DNA of 64,000 bases from Belliella buryatensis (GTDB lineage Bacteria > Bacteroidota > Bacteroidia > Cytophagales > Cyclobacteriaceae), in NCBI RefSeq assembly GCF_900188245.1, contig NZ_FZOK01000016.1:1-64000 (forward strand). Direction: 5' to 3'. Shown piece after piece: positions 51,884 through 63,200 of this stretch (the stretch's first letter is position 1; each line of letters opens with the position of its first letter). The notes beneath the pieces were generated by a model that was given only the letters and a program-made list of their open reading frames with translations, was not told where the DNA came from and ran no database searches. A program made the translations under genes and the position numbers.

Positions 51884-54223
51884 CTAGTTCGATTTCATCA
51901 ATCGAATGTGATTTAGTTTTGGAGTAGCGGCACCTTCAATACTTTGAATTTTCACTTCCAACAACTCGCTATTGAATCCCGACAAATCATAATCTCTAAT
52001 TAATGATTCATCTTCATTTTCGGATTTCAATGATTCACCATTGACTAAAAGCCGAAAACTTCGGGAAGATGGCGGATTCAAGAAGGTAAGTCGTAAGATC
52101 TTGCTTTCTTGATGCTTATTTTTGAGTGAATACTGAAAATATTCAGTTGTACTTCTCCAGAATATGCCATTTTCTTGTCCTGTTTGTGAATTATTTCCTT
52201 TGAAATCATGCTCTGTTTCTGGCTGCTGCTCACCAACGGCTACCTGATCTATCGTCAAGTCTTCTAACCTTCGCATCCATTCATCTTTGGTATTTAGCTC
52301 CCTTTTGAAAGCTTCCAGTGAGGTACCAGCCACTACCGGCCAATAAACCTGATACCTGCTGTCATGAACTGAGTAGAATGGAACTAGCTCGATGTCTTTT
52401 TCTAATTGATGAAATTGATTGGCAGTTAAGAGGAACTTAAATGTATTGTCTACTTGAATTGGCTTTGGTTGGACTTCTTGCTTTAGTATCGGACTTAGAT
52501 CTAATGGAATCATTTTTCCAACAGCGACATGACCCATTCTGCTATCATCCGCAAAGAGCCCTTTCAGGTCATTCTCTCCTGTTTTGGCCGCTAACACAAT
52601 CGGTCCATGGGTAAAAGAATACCAAGGTGAACCATCAGGCATTTGCTCACTTTTTGTTTCCATGGGAAGAGCTATTTGGATTTGATCTTTTGCCGACCAT
52701 TTACCTTCAATCAGAAAATATCCAAACTTATCCACTGTAACTTCTTGTTGTTTGCCATTTACAGCTACTTTCAAGTGACCCAGCTTGACCCAGCTTGGGT
52801 AACGTACTTTCAGCTTTACTTCCTTCTTTCCTCTATGTGAAAAACCTATAGTTGTACCTTCTTCTTCTGGGAAATTGGTTGTTTGTTTCAATTTTATCCC
52901 CTTCTCTTTCCAATCCAATTCGGATGCAATAAATAGATTGACAAAGAGAACATCTTCTTGATAGGCATAAATCGCTTGTCCATACTTGGCATGATTCTCT
53001 AATCCAGAACCAACACAACACCAGAAATTTTCATGTGGCTGTGAATACACTCGGTAGTGTTGTGGGCGCATTGGGGTAAAGTAGACAAAACCACCTTTTT
53101 CGGGGTGTTGAGTAGAAAGGATATGGTTAAAAACAGCACGTTCGTAATAATCAATGTACTTTCTATCTGGAGCTGTTTGGAAAAGCATTTCCGAAAGCCT
53201 CATCATGTTATACGTATTGCATGTTTCAGGACCTTGCTCAGAAGAGAGCATAGATGAAAAGTCATCTCTTGGATGAAAATGTTCCCTAACACTATTTCCT
53301 CCAATCGATATAGACCTTTGATTGACCACATTATCCCAAAAGAAATCCGATGCTTGATTAAGTTTTTCATCCTTGGCAACTTGAGCGATGCGTTGAAATC
53401 CAATTACTTTGGGAATTTGTGTATTGGCATGCATCCCAGTAAGCCTATCTTCTGAATTTTTTAATGGATCTAGGACTTGTTGATGAGACATTTTTCTAGC
53501 TAATTCCAGGTATTTGGAATCTCCGGTCATGACAGCTATATCTGCAAAGACCTCATTAAGCCCTCCATGTTCACTGATCAATACTTCCTGAAACTGCTCA
53601 TCGGAAAATTCTTCCGTCAGATCATAAAACCAATCAGACAATGCTATCAACATAGGCCTGGCTACTTCTTTACCCCCTATCCAATACGCATCCCTCAAAC
53701 CTGCATAAACCTTATGGATATTGTATAAAGGCACCCAACGGTCATTGAGAGAAAAACTCCCTGCTCTGATATTACCTGATCGGAGCTCTTCCCAAATTTT
53801 CTTTCCTGCAGGAACGCCACTGAGATAGCCATTCCCATTTGTATCTTGAGCCAGCTTTAGTTTTTCGAGCATATAGTCAAGCCTCTTATTGATCTCTTGA
53901 TCACCTGTAGCTGCAAGCATCATAGACAAAGCGGAAAGATAATGGCCAGCAATATGACCATCCAATCCAGTATTTTCCCAATTACCATAATTCTCAGCTT
54001 TCCAAGACAAGCCAGCTTCTTTCATGTAAGGTGAAAGTAACCTATCTACATCCATTTCTAGGATATAGCGCTTATCTATCTCTTGTGCTTGGAGGAAGGG
54101 ACTATCTAATAACTTGACTTGATCTAAACCAAAAAACTGCACATATTTATCTTGGGCTAAGCCTTTGAAAGTAAGGCTAAACCAAAAGATTAACAGTATG
54201 CACAATTTGGATTTAAAGTTCAT
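51884..54223 (-). CDS. Beta-L-arabinofuranosidase, GH127
   Basis: Exported, about 779 residues, with an (alpha/alpha)6 barrel and beta-sandwiches. The zinc-cysteine catalytic site of GH127 (HypBA1 type) is recognisable: ETCNTYNMMRLSEML gives the Glu and first Cys ligand, and NFWCCVGSGLENHAKYGQ gives the paired Cys, the first of which is the nucleophile. The family hydrolyses beta-L-arabinofuranosides such as those on plant hydroxyproline-rich proteins. ATG at 54223 (MNFKSKLCILLIFW) gives a clean signal peptide and leaves 2 nt after the upstream stop; the frame also extends to 54247. Confidence 0.9.
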   Translation of the reverse strand: MNFKSKLCILLIFWFSLTFKGLAQDKYVQFFGLDQVKLLDSPFLQAQEIDKRYILEMDVDRLLSPYMKEAGLSWKAENYGNWENTGLDGHIAGHYLSALSMMLAATGDQEINKRLDYMLEKLKLAQDTNGNGYLSGVPAGKKIWEELRSGNIRAGSFSLNDRWVPLYNIHKVYAGLRDAYWIGGKEVARPMLIALSDWFYDLTEEFSDEQFQEVLISEHGGLNEVFADIAVMTGDSKYLELARKMSHQQVLDPLKNSEDRLTGMHANTQIPKVIGFQRIAQVAKDEKLNQASDFFWDNVVNQRSISIGGNSVREHFHPRDDFSSMLSSEQGPETCNTYNMMRLSEMLFQTAPDRKYIDYYERAVFNHILSTQHPEKGGFVYFTPMRPQHYRVYSQPHENFWCCVGSGLENHAKYGQAIYAYQEDVLFVNLFIASELDWKEKGIKLKQTTNFPEEEGTTIGFSHRGKKEVKLKVRYPSWVKLGHLKVAVNGKQQEVTVDKFGYFLIEGKWSAKDQIQIALPMETKSEQMPDGSPWYSFTHGPIVLAAKTGENDLKGLFADDSRMGHVAVGKMIPLDLSPILKQEVQPKPIQVDNTFKFLLTANQFHQLEKDIELVPFYSVHDSRYQVYWPVVAGTSLEAFKRELNTKDEWMRRLEDLTIDQVAVGEQQPETEHDFKGNNSQTGQENGIFWRSTTEYFQYSLKNKHQESKILRLTFLNPPSSRSFRLLVNGESLKSENEDESLIRDYDLSGFNSELLEVKIQSIEGAATPKLNHIRLMKSN

Positions 54224-54225
54224 AT

Positions 54226-55740
54226 TTATTGTTTTTTCTTGCCCCAAATGGCTGTTCCTTCATTATTAAGACCAGTGTAAATGATAGTTTCTCTTCTATT
54301 TTCCCAATCATATTCTACGTCAACATAGACTTTATCAATGAAAGCACCATTGCCATAATTCAGAGTCAACCACGGTCTTTCGAATGTCCATGAATTGTTA
54401 GCATCAGAACCAATTGTACCATCTTCATTCAAAGTCAAATCAGCAGACACTTGAAGATCAGGAAGAAACTGCTCGTCGGCATAACCAGGCACTACTCTAT
54501 AGCCCAAGATGATCTGTTCCCAAGTACCCACGATATCTTCTCGATTGATTTGTTTAGAAGGTAAGTTTGCAAAGCGCTGAGGAGAAGCTACGGGCCAACC
54601 ATCCTCTGTCCAGTAAATTTTCCTAACATGCTTGATCATGTAAAATCTATCTGTAGAAGGCCTACCCTGATGAGCAATAAAAAACTGGTCCCCATCTCTA
54701 AAAACAGCATTGTGAGCAACACCCTGCCATCCTCCATGCCCTTGAAAGCGGTAAGGAGCAACGATCATTGGGCCGTTGTCTTGCTCTCCATTCATATCTA
54801 GCCCATTAAAATCCAAAAATGGCCCAGTGGGGCTTGTAGATCGACCTACCCTGATGTTGTATTTGGACTCTAACCAATCATAAGAAAGGAACATATAATA
54901 GTAGCCTGTAGTCTCATTGTAGATCACTTCAGGTGCTTCTATATTACCATTGATTCTACTACCTGTAAAGCCTCTTTGGATAATTCTAAACCCTTTATCA
55001 TTGGTAGTTTGAGCAAGTCCTGTTTCTGGATTCAACTCCATTACATATAAGCCGTCAAAAGCGGATCCATAATACATCCAATGTTTGCCATCTTTACCCA
55101 CTATGACTGCCGGATCTATCGCATTGGTCATAGGGATATTGGTATTTGAAGTGACTACCAAGCCTTTTTCTTCCCAAGGTCCTTCAATATTATCAGAGGT
55201 CAAGAGACCAATAGCACTGAGTTTGAAAATCGGAGAAGATTGAGAATAATATAGTCTGTATTCATCTCCAATTTTGATAATGTATGGAGCCCATACATTT
55301 TCAAATGGTTCTCCTCCATTTTGACGGATATAATTCACAGCCTGAGTTGGACGACCATTGAATGCCCATCCCCTAAACTCCCAAGCCACCAAATCTCTGG
55401 ACCTCCTGACTTGAATACCAACCCTGGAAAGAGGCTGACCATAGGCTACATCAGTCCCAAAACTATAATACCATTCCCCGTCTTTAATGACCGAGGGATC
55501 ATGAGAATTGTAAGGCCCCCATTGACTTGCAAATTGAAAAGAGGAAATCTGACCATAACTATCTTGAATTTCAGACAATGGAACTGGAATTCCTTCGATT
55601 GGAGTTGGTCCTGTGGGGCCAGTCGGAGGCTCGGTAGTTTGAGGTGGCTCATCTGTACCTTCATTACAAGAAAACAGCACTCCTACTAGGAGAAACATAA
55701 TTAAAAGTCTTATCAATGAGAAATTGCTATTCATCTTCAA
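54226..55740 (-). CDS. Arabinan-active GH43 with C-terminal beta domain, lipoprotein
   Basis: A 504-residue lipoprotein (LIMFLLVGVLFSCNEG, followed by a Pro/Thr/Gly-rich linker). The GH43 acids are in YNSHDPSVIKDGEWYYSFG (base), NAIDPAVIVGKDGKHWMYYG, and NIEAPEVIYNETTGYYYMFLS (acid). The last 110 residues (from GTWEQIILGYRVV) form a lipocalin-like beta domain, as in some extracellular endo-arabinanases. Surface display by the lipid anchor is likely, making it a candidate first cleaver of arabinan for the SusCD system. Confidence 0.9.
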   Translation of the reverse strand: MKMNSNFSLIRLLIMFLLVGVLFSCNEGTDEPPQTTEPPTGPTGPTPIEGIPVPLSEIQDSYGQISSFQFASQWGPYNSHDPSVIKDGEWYYSFGTDVAYGQPLSRVGIQVRRSRDLVAWEFRGWAFNGRPTQAVNYIRQNGGEPFENVWAPYIIKIGDEYRLYYSQSSPIFKLSAIGLLTSDNIEGPWEEKGLVVTSNTNIPMTNAIDPAVIVGKDGKHWMYYGSAFDGLYVMELNPETGLAQTTNDKGFRIIQRGFTGSRINGNIEAPEVIYNETTGYYYMFLSYDWLESKYNIRVGRSTSPTGPFLDFNGLDMNGEQDNGPMIVAPYRFQGHGGWQGVAHNAVFRDGDQFFIAHQGRPSTDRFYMIKHVRKIYWTEDGWPVASPQRFANLPSKQINREDIVGTWEQIILGYRVVPGYADEQFLPDLQVSADLTLNEDGTIGSDANNSWTFERPWLTLNYGNGAFIDKVYVDVEYDWENRRETIIYTGLNNEGTAIWGKKKQ

Positions 55741-55755
55741 ATTGGGTTAGGCTAA

Positions 55756-57348
55756 TTATTTGATTTTTGCTCTGATCATTGTGTAAGAGTGAGCTGGGAA
55801 GGCATAAGTAACTTTATCCCCTTTTCCTTTAAGAGATTTTGATTTAGTTTCCACAGTTGTTTTCCCAAAATCATTCATCGCTTTGATATCAGGGCCATTT
55901 ACTTCAAATACTTCAAAATCACCAGAAAATTCCCCTTCAAATGCTAGAATATCAGTTGTAATTGCCTTGTCCTTATGTCTATTGACTACATTGATGATGA
56001 CCTCGTCGCCGTTGACGGTGGCAGAAACGTCCAAATAAGGCACATTCTTCAAGTCAGCTCTTTGCTCCCCTAGACCTAGAGCAAAATCTCCTGTATTGTA
56101 AGTTTCTGAATCAACAAACACATCCAAAGCTGTACCATGGGCATACTGAGCAAATAATGCTAACGGATGATAAATCGTTTGTAGAAAAAGACCTTCTTCA
56201 TTAGTGAATATAGGAGCGATCACATTCACCAATTGAGCCATATTAGCGATCTTCACAACATCGGCATTTCTGATAAATGCATTTAGAAAAGATGCAATGA
56301 CCAAAGCATCCTCCAGATTATATCTTTCTTCCAAGGCTATGTCTCCAGACATAGTCTCTGATGACCTCCATCTATACCAAATATTGTATTCATCCCATGC
56401 AATGTAAATAGGATCCTTCCCTTTCCTATTGGCTCTTGTCATGGCTTCATCGATCATGCCTTTTACCAAATGGGTTCTTTCTTCTAATACCAATGGAGAA
56501 GCTACGAATGCATAATAGTTATCCTCTACATTACCGACATACATATGAAGCGCTAGATAATCTACCACATCTTTGAGCTCATCAATGACTACCCTATTCC
56601 AATGCATAGGGTTAGCACCTGGATAGAAATTAGAAGATCCTGCTGCCACTAATTTGATCGAAGGATCAGTCAATTTCATTAACTTTCCAGCCTCTCTGGC
56701 TTTTTTAGCATAATCTTCAGCACTAAGATGACCCATTTGCCATGGACCATCCATTTCGTTTCCTAAACTCCAGTACTTGATATTGTGAGGTTTTTCATAG
56801 CCATGCTTTTTTCTCAATTCAGCATAATATGGACCAGATTCTACATTTGTATATTCCACCCATTGTTGTGCTTCTAGGATGCTGCCAGTACCTAAGTTTA
56901 CAGCAAAATAAGGTTCTGTATTCATCAACTTAGCATAATCCATAAACTCATTCGTGCCAAATTGATTGGATTCTAATCTACTCCAGGCCAGTTCTAAACG
57001 TGTAGGTCTATCTTCCTTAGATCCTACTCCATCTTTCCAATTGTAATTGGAAACAAAATTACCCCCTGGATATCTGGTCAAAGAGACATTTAACCCTTTG
57101 ACTGCTTCTAATACATCTAGCCTAAATCCATTTTCATCAGAAAGGGGGTTACCTGGATCATAGATGCCTCCATAGACACATCTCCCAAGGTGCTCCACAA
57201 AGTTTCCATAGATTTTTTTATCGACTTCACCAATCTTACGATCCAAGTCAATTTTAATTCTGGCATTCTGTGCTAATGAGTTGGTTGAGAAACCAATCAT
57301 AAGGCTACAAAAAGCTAGGCCCGTGGTAATTTTTTTGAAATCAATCAT
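55756..57348 (-). CDS. Alpha-L-arabinofuranosidase, GH51 (second copy)
   Basis: A 530-residue exported enzyme (signal residues 1-26, ending NSLAQN). The acid/base Glu is in IKYWSLGNEMDGPWQMGHLS and the nucleophile Glu in YIAWDEYNIWYRWR. RYPGGNFVSNYNWKDGVG is a typical GH51 substrate-site loop. The C-terminal beta-sandwich ends YAFPAHSYTMIRAKIK. The different active-site neighbourhood from the copy at 50255 suggests different linkage or chain-length preference. Confidence 0.93.
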   Translation of the reverse strand: MIDFKKITTGLAFCSLMIGFSTNSLAQNARIKIDLDRKIGEVDKKIYGNFVEHLGRCVYGGIYDPGNPLSDENGFRLDVLEAVKGLNVSLTRYPGGNFVSNYNWKDGVGSKEDRPTRLELAWSRLESNQFGTNEFMDYAKLMNTEPYFAVNLGTGSILEAQQWVEYTNVESGPYYAELRKKHGYEKPHNIKYWSLGNEMDGPWQMGHLSAEDYAKKAREAGKLMKLTDPSIKLVAAGSSNFYPGANPMHWNRVVIDELKDVVDYLALHMYVGNVEDNYYAFVASPLVLEERTHLVKGMIDEAMTRANRKGKDPIYIAWDEYNIWYRWRSSETMSGDIALEERYNLEDALVIASFLNAFIRNADVVKIANMAQLVNVIAPIFTNEEGLFLQTIYHPLALFAQYAHGTALDVFVDSETYNTGDFALGLGEQRADLKNVPYLDVSATVNGDEVIINVVNRHKDKAITTDILAFEGEFSGDFEVFEVNGPDIKAMNDFGKTTVETKSKSLKGKGDKVTYAFPAHSYTMIRAKIK

Positions 57349-57368
57349 TTTATTAGGGTTAATTATTC

Positions 57369-58367
57369 TTATTCTTCCAATTTCACTATAGGCCAGCCTT
57401 CACTGTCCCAGTTCATTTCTCTAATCAATAACTTAGACCTTCCATTATCGTGCGCATCATAGCCATGAAAAATGAGGAAATCCTTGTTATCGAATGTATA
57501 GGCGGAATTATGCCCTACTCCATGCCAGTCAGCATTGCCTTCAAGCACTAGCGTTCCTCCCCCTTCAAACATGCTCCTACCATCTCTATCTAAGTATGGT
57601 CCTTTCACATCTCTTGATCTACCTACTACCATTTTGTAAGTGCTATTCACTCCTCTACAGCAGTAGTCAAAGGATACAAAAAGGTAATACCAGCCATCTT
57701 TTTTGAAAATAAAAGGTGCTTCTACTGCTCCATCACCTGGGTTTCTATCATCTAAATCAAATGATCTTTCTCTCCTAGAGATAGTATACCAATCCTCTGG
57801 CCCATTTTGAATGGTCTTAAGATCGTCTGCTAACTTGACCAACTTCATCCCATTCCAAAAAGAGCCATAATTCAACCAAGGCGTCCCCTCTTCATCAAAA
57901 ACCAAGTTAGGATCGATAGCATTCCACAAATCTCTGCCGGGAACGGATTGTATAACAATCCCTTGGTCTTCCCATTTGAAATCAGGAGAGGACGGATCTA
58001 ATGTTTTATTGACTGCCAAGCCTATGGCTGAAGTATTTTTAGCAAAAGCTGATACAGAGTAATAGAGATAGTATTGTCCATTGTGATAGGATATATCTGG
58101 TGCCCAGATGTGGTTTTTAAATTCGGGGTTGATTCCAGCTGTCCAAGTGGGCGCTTCTGCGAAGACTGGAGCTTCTCTTTTCCACTGCTTTAAATCCGGA
58201 GAAGACCAAACAGCTACCCCAAATCCTGTACAGAACAAATAAAAAGTATCACCTTGCTTGATCACTACCGGATCGTGAACTGGGATATCAGTCCTATACT
58301 CTGACTCCTGCGCATGAGTAGTCAAAAAGATTAAAAAAGAAAATATGGTTGTAAAGAAGGTTTTCAT
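57369..58367 (-). CDS. Arabinan endo-1,5-alpha-L-arabinosidase-like GH43
   Basis: A 332-residue exported protein (signal residues 1-19, ending THAQ). The GH43 acids are in IPVHDPVVIKQGDTFYLFC (base), NAIDPNLVFDEEGTPWLNYG, and GAVEAPFIFKKDGWYYLFVS (acid). The metal-site His is in DWHGVGHNSAYTFDN and the following IFHGYDAHDNG. It closely follows the compact arabinanase pattern. First enzyme gene after susD, separated from it by two hairpins. Confidence 0.9.
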   Translation of the reverse strand: MKTFFTTIFSFLIFLTTHAQESEYRTDIPVHDPVVIKQGDTFYLFCTGFGVAVWSSPDLKQWKREAPVFAEAPTWTAGINPEFKNHIWAPDISYHNGQYYLYYSVSAFAKNTSAIGLAVNKTLDPSSPDFKWEDQGIVIQSVPGRDLWNAIDPNLVFDEEGTPWLNYGSFWNGMKLVKLADDLKTIQNGPEDWYTISRRERSFDLDDRNPGDGAVEAPFIFKKDGWYYLFVSFDYCCRGVNSTYKMVVGRSRDVKGPYLDRDGRSMFEGGGTLVLEGNADWHGVGHNSAYTFDNKDFLIFHGYDAHDNGRSKLLIREMNWDSEGWPIVKLEE

Positions 58368-58458
58368 TTTGGGTTGGGTTTATGTAAACATTCAAAATAC
58401 ATCAATCCAATCTGCCAAGGACACATCTGCCAACTTGAATTATAGCAGTGTTTTAGAA

Positions 58459-58488
58459 AAAAGTAAGGTAGAATTCTACCTTACTTTT
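58459..58488. terminator. Perfect 30-bp palindromic hairpin between susD and GH43
   Basis: AAAAGTAAGGTAGAA directly abuts its complement TTCTACCTTACTTTT (58459-58488). On the minus strand T-rich sequence follows. With the hairpin at 58565-58597 it could reduce transcription from susCD into the enzyme genes, or stabilise the susCD 3' end. Confidence 0.6.
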
Positions 58489-58564
58489 ATTTAGATGTAT
58501 TTAGGTTTGAGATTATTGGTAAGGCTTTAGGCCTATATATTTTGATTGGGAGTAAAAAAGAAAG

Positions 58565-58597
58565 GCGAGATTCTTGGTTCTTAAACCAAGAACCCGC
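58565..58597 (-). terminator. Hairpin after susD
   Basis: TTCTTGGTT (58571-58579) and AACCAAGAA (58584-58592) form the core stem, with GCG/CGC closing pairs outside. On the minus strand it is followed by CTTTCTTTTTT. It lies about 25 nt past the susD stop. Partial termination here would give more SusCD than enzymes. Confidence 0.65.
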
Positions 58598-58619
58598 TTT
58601 TACAAAACTACTTACCCTA

Positions 58620-60176
58620 TTAATTATTCGCGCTATTTGGAGACAGGTTTGGATTGTTGTCCAATTCACCTTGAGGAATTGGCATCCATTGATTTCCAGG
58701 GGTGTAAGTATTGAACTCAGCATCTCTACTTTTTAAGAAAGCTAATTTTGCAGGGTTTTCGAACCATCCCCATCTGATCAAATCATTGATTCTTTGACCC
58801 TCAATAGCGAATTCCAAGAATCTTTCATGAGCTATTTGATCTCTCATTTGAGCCTGTGACATTCCTGGCTTTACAGTAGCTAAGTTTGGCAATTTTGCTC
58901 TATTTCTTACTTGCTGTATAAAACTATATGCCTCAGCAGTTCTTCCCAATTCATTCAATGCCTCAGCATGAAGCATTAGAATATCTGCATATCTCAAGAT
59001 ACGATAGTTAATACCTGATCTAAATACTGGTTCGACAGAAGGTCCAAATCCATCATTGGTATATTTCCTAGGATAGATATCTGTTACAGGATGAGGCCAT
59101 GGATCATTATACAACCTTGTGCTATTTTCTGTAGGTTCAAACGAAGCAATCGTCGCCAAAAGACGTGGATCTTTTCTACCATCTACCGTCATTTCTTTGT
59201 GATAATCATCATACAATGCTCTTGTAGGAAGGAAGTCATTGAATCCATATCCTCGGGCAGCATAAGTAATTGCCTGCGCAGATACTTGAGTCCAGTTGGC
59301 AGTTGGATTTCCACCCCAATTCAACTCAGAACCACCTACTTCTGCAGGCGTTGCAAATTGAACTTCAAAAAGAGATTCTGCATTATTTTCAGTTCTTGGA
59401 TCAAAATTATCTCTATAATTTTCCATCAACCTGTATGCACCATGCTGACCACCAATCAACTCAGTAAATTGGACTATTGCTTCAGCCCATCTTTTTCTGT
59501 AAACGAGAGCTTTACCAAGCATTCCTGTAGCAGCTCCACTCGTAGCTCTACCAATATTACCTCTGTCAGGGCCTGTTACATTTTGATAGTTAACAGGTAG
59601 GTTTGCTTTGGCATTTTTAAAGTCAGATATAATCTGCTCCCAAATCGCTTCTTCAGTCGCTGTCGCAGGATAAAACTCTGATCTGTCAGCAGGAAGAGTT
59701 GTAATCAATGGAACTTCTTTATAGAAATTAGCCAGATTGAAATATGCTAAACCTCTTAAGAAATAAGCTTGACCCAAAACTCTGTTTTTGAGATTTTGAT
59801 CCATCTCTATATTAGGTACATTTGTCAGAACTTGGTTAGCTCTCCAAACCATTTGGTAATGAGCTCCCCACACCCAGAAAACAGGTCCTGAGGTAGTTGG
59901 AATTGTAAAATTCGCTACCAAATTCAGGTCTGGCCATGGGCTATCTCCTTGGATATCATCACCTCTACCATCCATCAATGAAGGGAACATTCGCATGTAT
60001 GTGCCATCAATCATTAGACTGTTATAAATTGAATTTACTGCCGCTACCGCATCAGATTCTGTCTTCCAGAATGTCCCCGTAGTTGGGATATTAGGGTTGG
60101 TGAGTTCCAATTGTGAGTCGCAGCTAGCTCCTGCTAACATCGCGCCCACCAAAAGGGAATATATATATATTTTCAT
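58620..60176 (-). CDS. SusD/RagB-type surface glycan-binding lipoprotein
   Basis: A 518-residue lipoprotein (MKIYIYSLLVGAMLAGASC, Cys19). It has the SusD layout: NPNIPTTGTFWKTESDAVAAVNSIYNSL near the N-terminus, TPR-like helices (GQAYFLRGLAYFNLANFYKEVPL), and C-terminal YADILMLHAEALNELGRTAEAYSFIQQVRNRA, then FLEFAIEGQRINDLIRWG. It caps the SusC channel at the cell surface and binds the imported oligosaccharide, here probably arabino-oligosaccharides, as judged from the downstream enzymes. Confidence 0.95.
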   Translation of the reverse strand: MKIYIYSLLVGAMLAGASCDSQLELTNPNIPTTGTFWKTESDAVAAVNSIYNSLMIDGTYMRMFPSLMDGRGDDIQGDSPWPDLNLVANFTIPTTSGPVFWVWGAHYQMVWRANQVLTNVPNIEMDQNLKNRVLGQAYFLRGLAYFNLANFYKEVPLITTLPADRSEFYPATATEEAIWEQIISDFKNAKANLPVNYQNVTGPDRGNIGRATSGAATGMLGKALVYRKRWAEAIVQFTELIGGQHGAYRLMENYRDNFDPRTENNAESLFEVQFATPAEVGGSELNWGGNPTANWTQVSAQAITYAARGYGFNDFLPTRALYDDYHKEMTVDGRKDPRLLATIASFEPTENSTRLYNDPWPHPVTDIYPRKYTNDGFGPSVEPVFRSGINYRILRYADILMLHAEALNELGRTAEAYSFIQQVRNRAKLPNLATVKPGMSQAQMRDQIAHERFLEFAIEGQRINDLIRWGWFENPAKLAFLKSRDAEFNTYTPGNQWMPIPQGELDNNPNLSPNSANN

Positions 60177-60207
60177 AATTAGGTTATTTTGGTTGTAATA
60201 CTTGCAA

Positions 60208-63200
60208 TTAGAATGAAACTTGAAGACCGAGCATCATTGTTCTTGGCCTTGGAAATGATCCAAAGTCAAATCCTGGGTTGAATACCCCCGAAGTAAAATC
60301 TGGATTGTAACCTTTGTAAGCTTGGAAAGTAAATGGATTCTGTACAGAAGCATATACTCTAGCTGATTGGAATTTGGTCATAAACCCAGTGACTCTTGGG
60401 ATTTTGTATCCAACAGATATTGTCTGTATTCTTAAGTGAGTTCCATCTTGCAACCAACCTTCTCTATTTGAATCTCTTTGATTCTGATTTGGATCACCTG
60501 CGACTAATCTAGGCCATACTTCACTTGGATTTTCAGGAGTCCATCTTTGTAAAATATCTTCGTGACGATTAGTGAAATCTTGTGTCAACATGATTGCTCT
60601 ATACTGTCTGCTGTTAATCAAATATCCACCAGCTCCAGACGCAAAGATTGTGAAATCAAAGCTTTTATAAGCTCCTGAGAAGTTCAATCCATAGTAAACT
60701 GTAGGTAAACCACTGCCAAGATTTACCCTATCTTCTGCAAAATCAATTACACCATCTCCATTGATATCTTCAAATTTGATATCGCCAGGAGCTGTGCCTG
60801 CACTTTGGAAGGCGTGGTTATCAATTTCCTCCTGTGTTTGGAAAATCCCGATCGCCTTGTGTCCAAAATGATGTCCGATTGGTAATCCAACAATTGTTCT
60901 AGCACCTGCACCAAAAATTGGCTGATTATCTCCTCCAAGAGATAATACTTCATTTTGAAGTGTGGTGGCATTCGCTGAAATATCAAAAGTGAAATCACCA
61001 GTCATTTTTCTATAAGTTAACTGGAATTCAAAACCTTGATTTCTCAAGCTACCAGCATTCACAATAGGACTACCTGCTGCACCTGTAGAAGCTGGAATCG
61101 GCACACTTACCAAAATATCAGTTGTCTTACTGTTGTAATATTCAGCGGAGAATTCAAATTTCCCATCAAACAAAGCCCCATCAAATCCAATGTTTGAAGT
61201 AGTTCTTGTTTCCCATCTGATGTTTGGATCTACTTGTTGGGTTTGAATCGAACCCCTAACTACATCTCCCCCAAAGTTGTACAATACATTTGGATTGATG
61301 GTTGCAAAATATAAATAGTCACCAATGTTAGCATTTCCCAGCTGACCATAACTTGCCCTCATTTTCAAATCAGAAATGAAAGAAGGAAGTGTGATAAATG
61401 ATTCATTATGAATATTCCAGCCTAAAGCAACAGACGGGAAATTACCATATCTATTTGTTGGAGAAAATTTTGAAGAACCATCTCTTCTAATTGTGGCTGT
61501 TAACAAATATCTGTCATCATAGTTGTAATTCATCCTACCAAGTAATGATGCTATAGCACTTCTAAATTCATTTCCGGAGGCCTGCTTATTCACCCCATTA
61601 TCTAATACAGGGAAATTAATATCAATATTTTCTGAATAACCATTTCTATTGATAACGCCAGTTTCTTGGTACATCTGACCAGCTAAGACATCTAACCTAT
61701 GTTTGCCGAAGGTTCCTTTATAATTGATTGTATTCTCAATCAATCCCGTTGATAGTATTCTATGTCCATCATCCATTCTTGAAGTAGCATCATTAAAAAA
61801 GAAGCCTAACCTAAATGCAGGAAGATAAGCAAGGTCTCTTGCATGCGTTCTATCATAGTTCAAATTTAACTTATAGCTTAACTTGTGATTCTCTAAATCA
61901 ATCAATTGATATTCACCAAATGCCGTTGCAAAAGTTCTGTCCACTGTGGTATTTCCAGTGAACATATTATTTACACCAATCACATTGAGTGAAATGGCTC
62001 TTTGAAGATCTGCTTCCGTTCCACCATAACCACCTAGGTTATTTGGATCATAAATCGGCATCGTTGGAATCGCTTCAACCAAAGCGGCAATTAATGTTGG
62101 ATTAGCTCCAGGAAACACATCCGGTCTGAAAGTCAAAGCATCTTCGTAAGAATGTGTATAATACACTGAAGTACCAACTTTCAATCTGCCTTTTTCAGAA
62201 AGCGTATTCATTCTCATGGAATACCTCTCATAATTTGGCCCATTTCCTACCAAAGTACCTTTGTTATCAAAATAATCAATTGAGGCATTGTACTGGGTAT
62301 ATTCACCTCCACCAGAGAAATTGAGGTTATGATTTTGCCTAAAACCATTTTTCAAACCCTCTCTCTGCCAATCTGTATCAATATCAGAAATAAAACGAGG
62401 ATTATTTGGATCATTCGCTGGAACCAGTGGTTGGTTACCATTTCTTTGCACCTCGTTGATGATCATTTGATAATCTTCTCTTCCTAGTACAGGAATTCTT
62501 TGCCAAACTTGATCAATACCTACATAAGTATTATACTCAACCTTCAATGGTGTATTTTTCTTGCCCTGCTTAGTTGTGATGATGATTACGCCATTGGCAG
62601 CTCTAGATCCATAGATAGCACCTGCGGAGGCATCCTTCAAAACTTGCATGGTTTCTATGTCATTTGGATTGAAGTCTCTAGGTGTAGTTCCTACTGGAAC
62701 TCCATCGATCACATAGAGTGGTTGACCATTTCCAAATGTAGAAATACCTCTTATTCTGACACTTGGGAACGCTCCAGGTTGACCATCTGAAGTAACTTGA
62801 ACCCCCGAAACCCTACCTTGAAGCATTTGTGCAACATCATTGGTAGAGAATTTCTTAATTTCATCAGTGTCCACCACAGATATTGCCCCCGTGATATCTG
62901 ACTTCTTTTGAGTACCATATCCTACTACAATCACTTCATTCAGATTAGATATATCTTCCCGGAGTGTGACATTAAGTATGGATTGGTTCCCCACAGTCAT
63001 TTCTTGGGAAATATATCCTACAAATGAAAACACCAAAACAGATGTTTGGCTAGGTACAGAAATAGAAAAGGAACCATCAAGATCGGTAGCAACACCTCTT
63101 GTAGTTCCTTTTAATAATACTGTAACACCAGGGATTGGCTGTTGATCTGTGCTCGAAATAACCGTACCTCTTACAGTTACTTCTTGAGCTTCTGCCTCCA

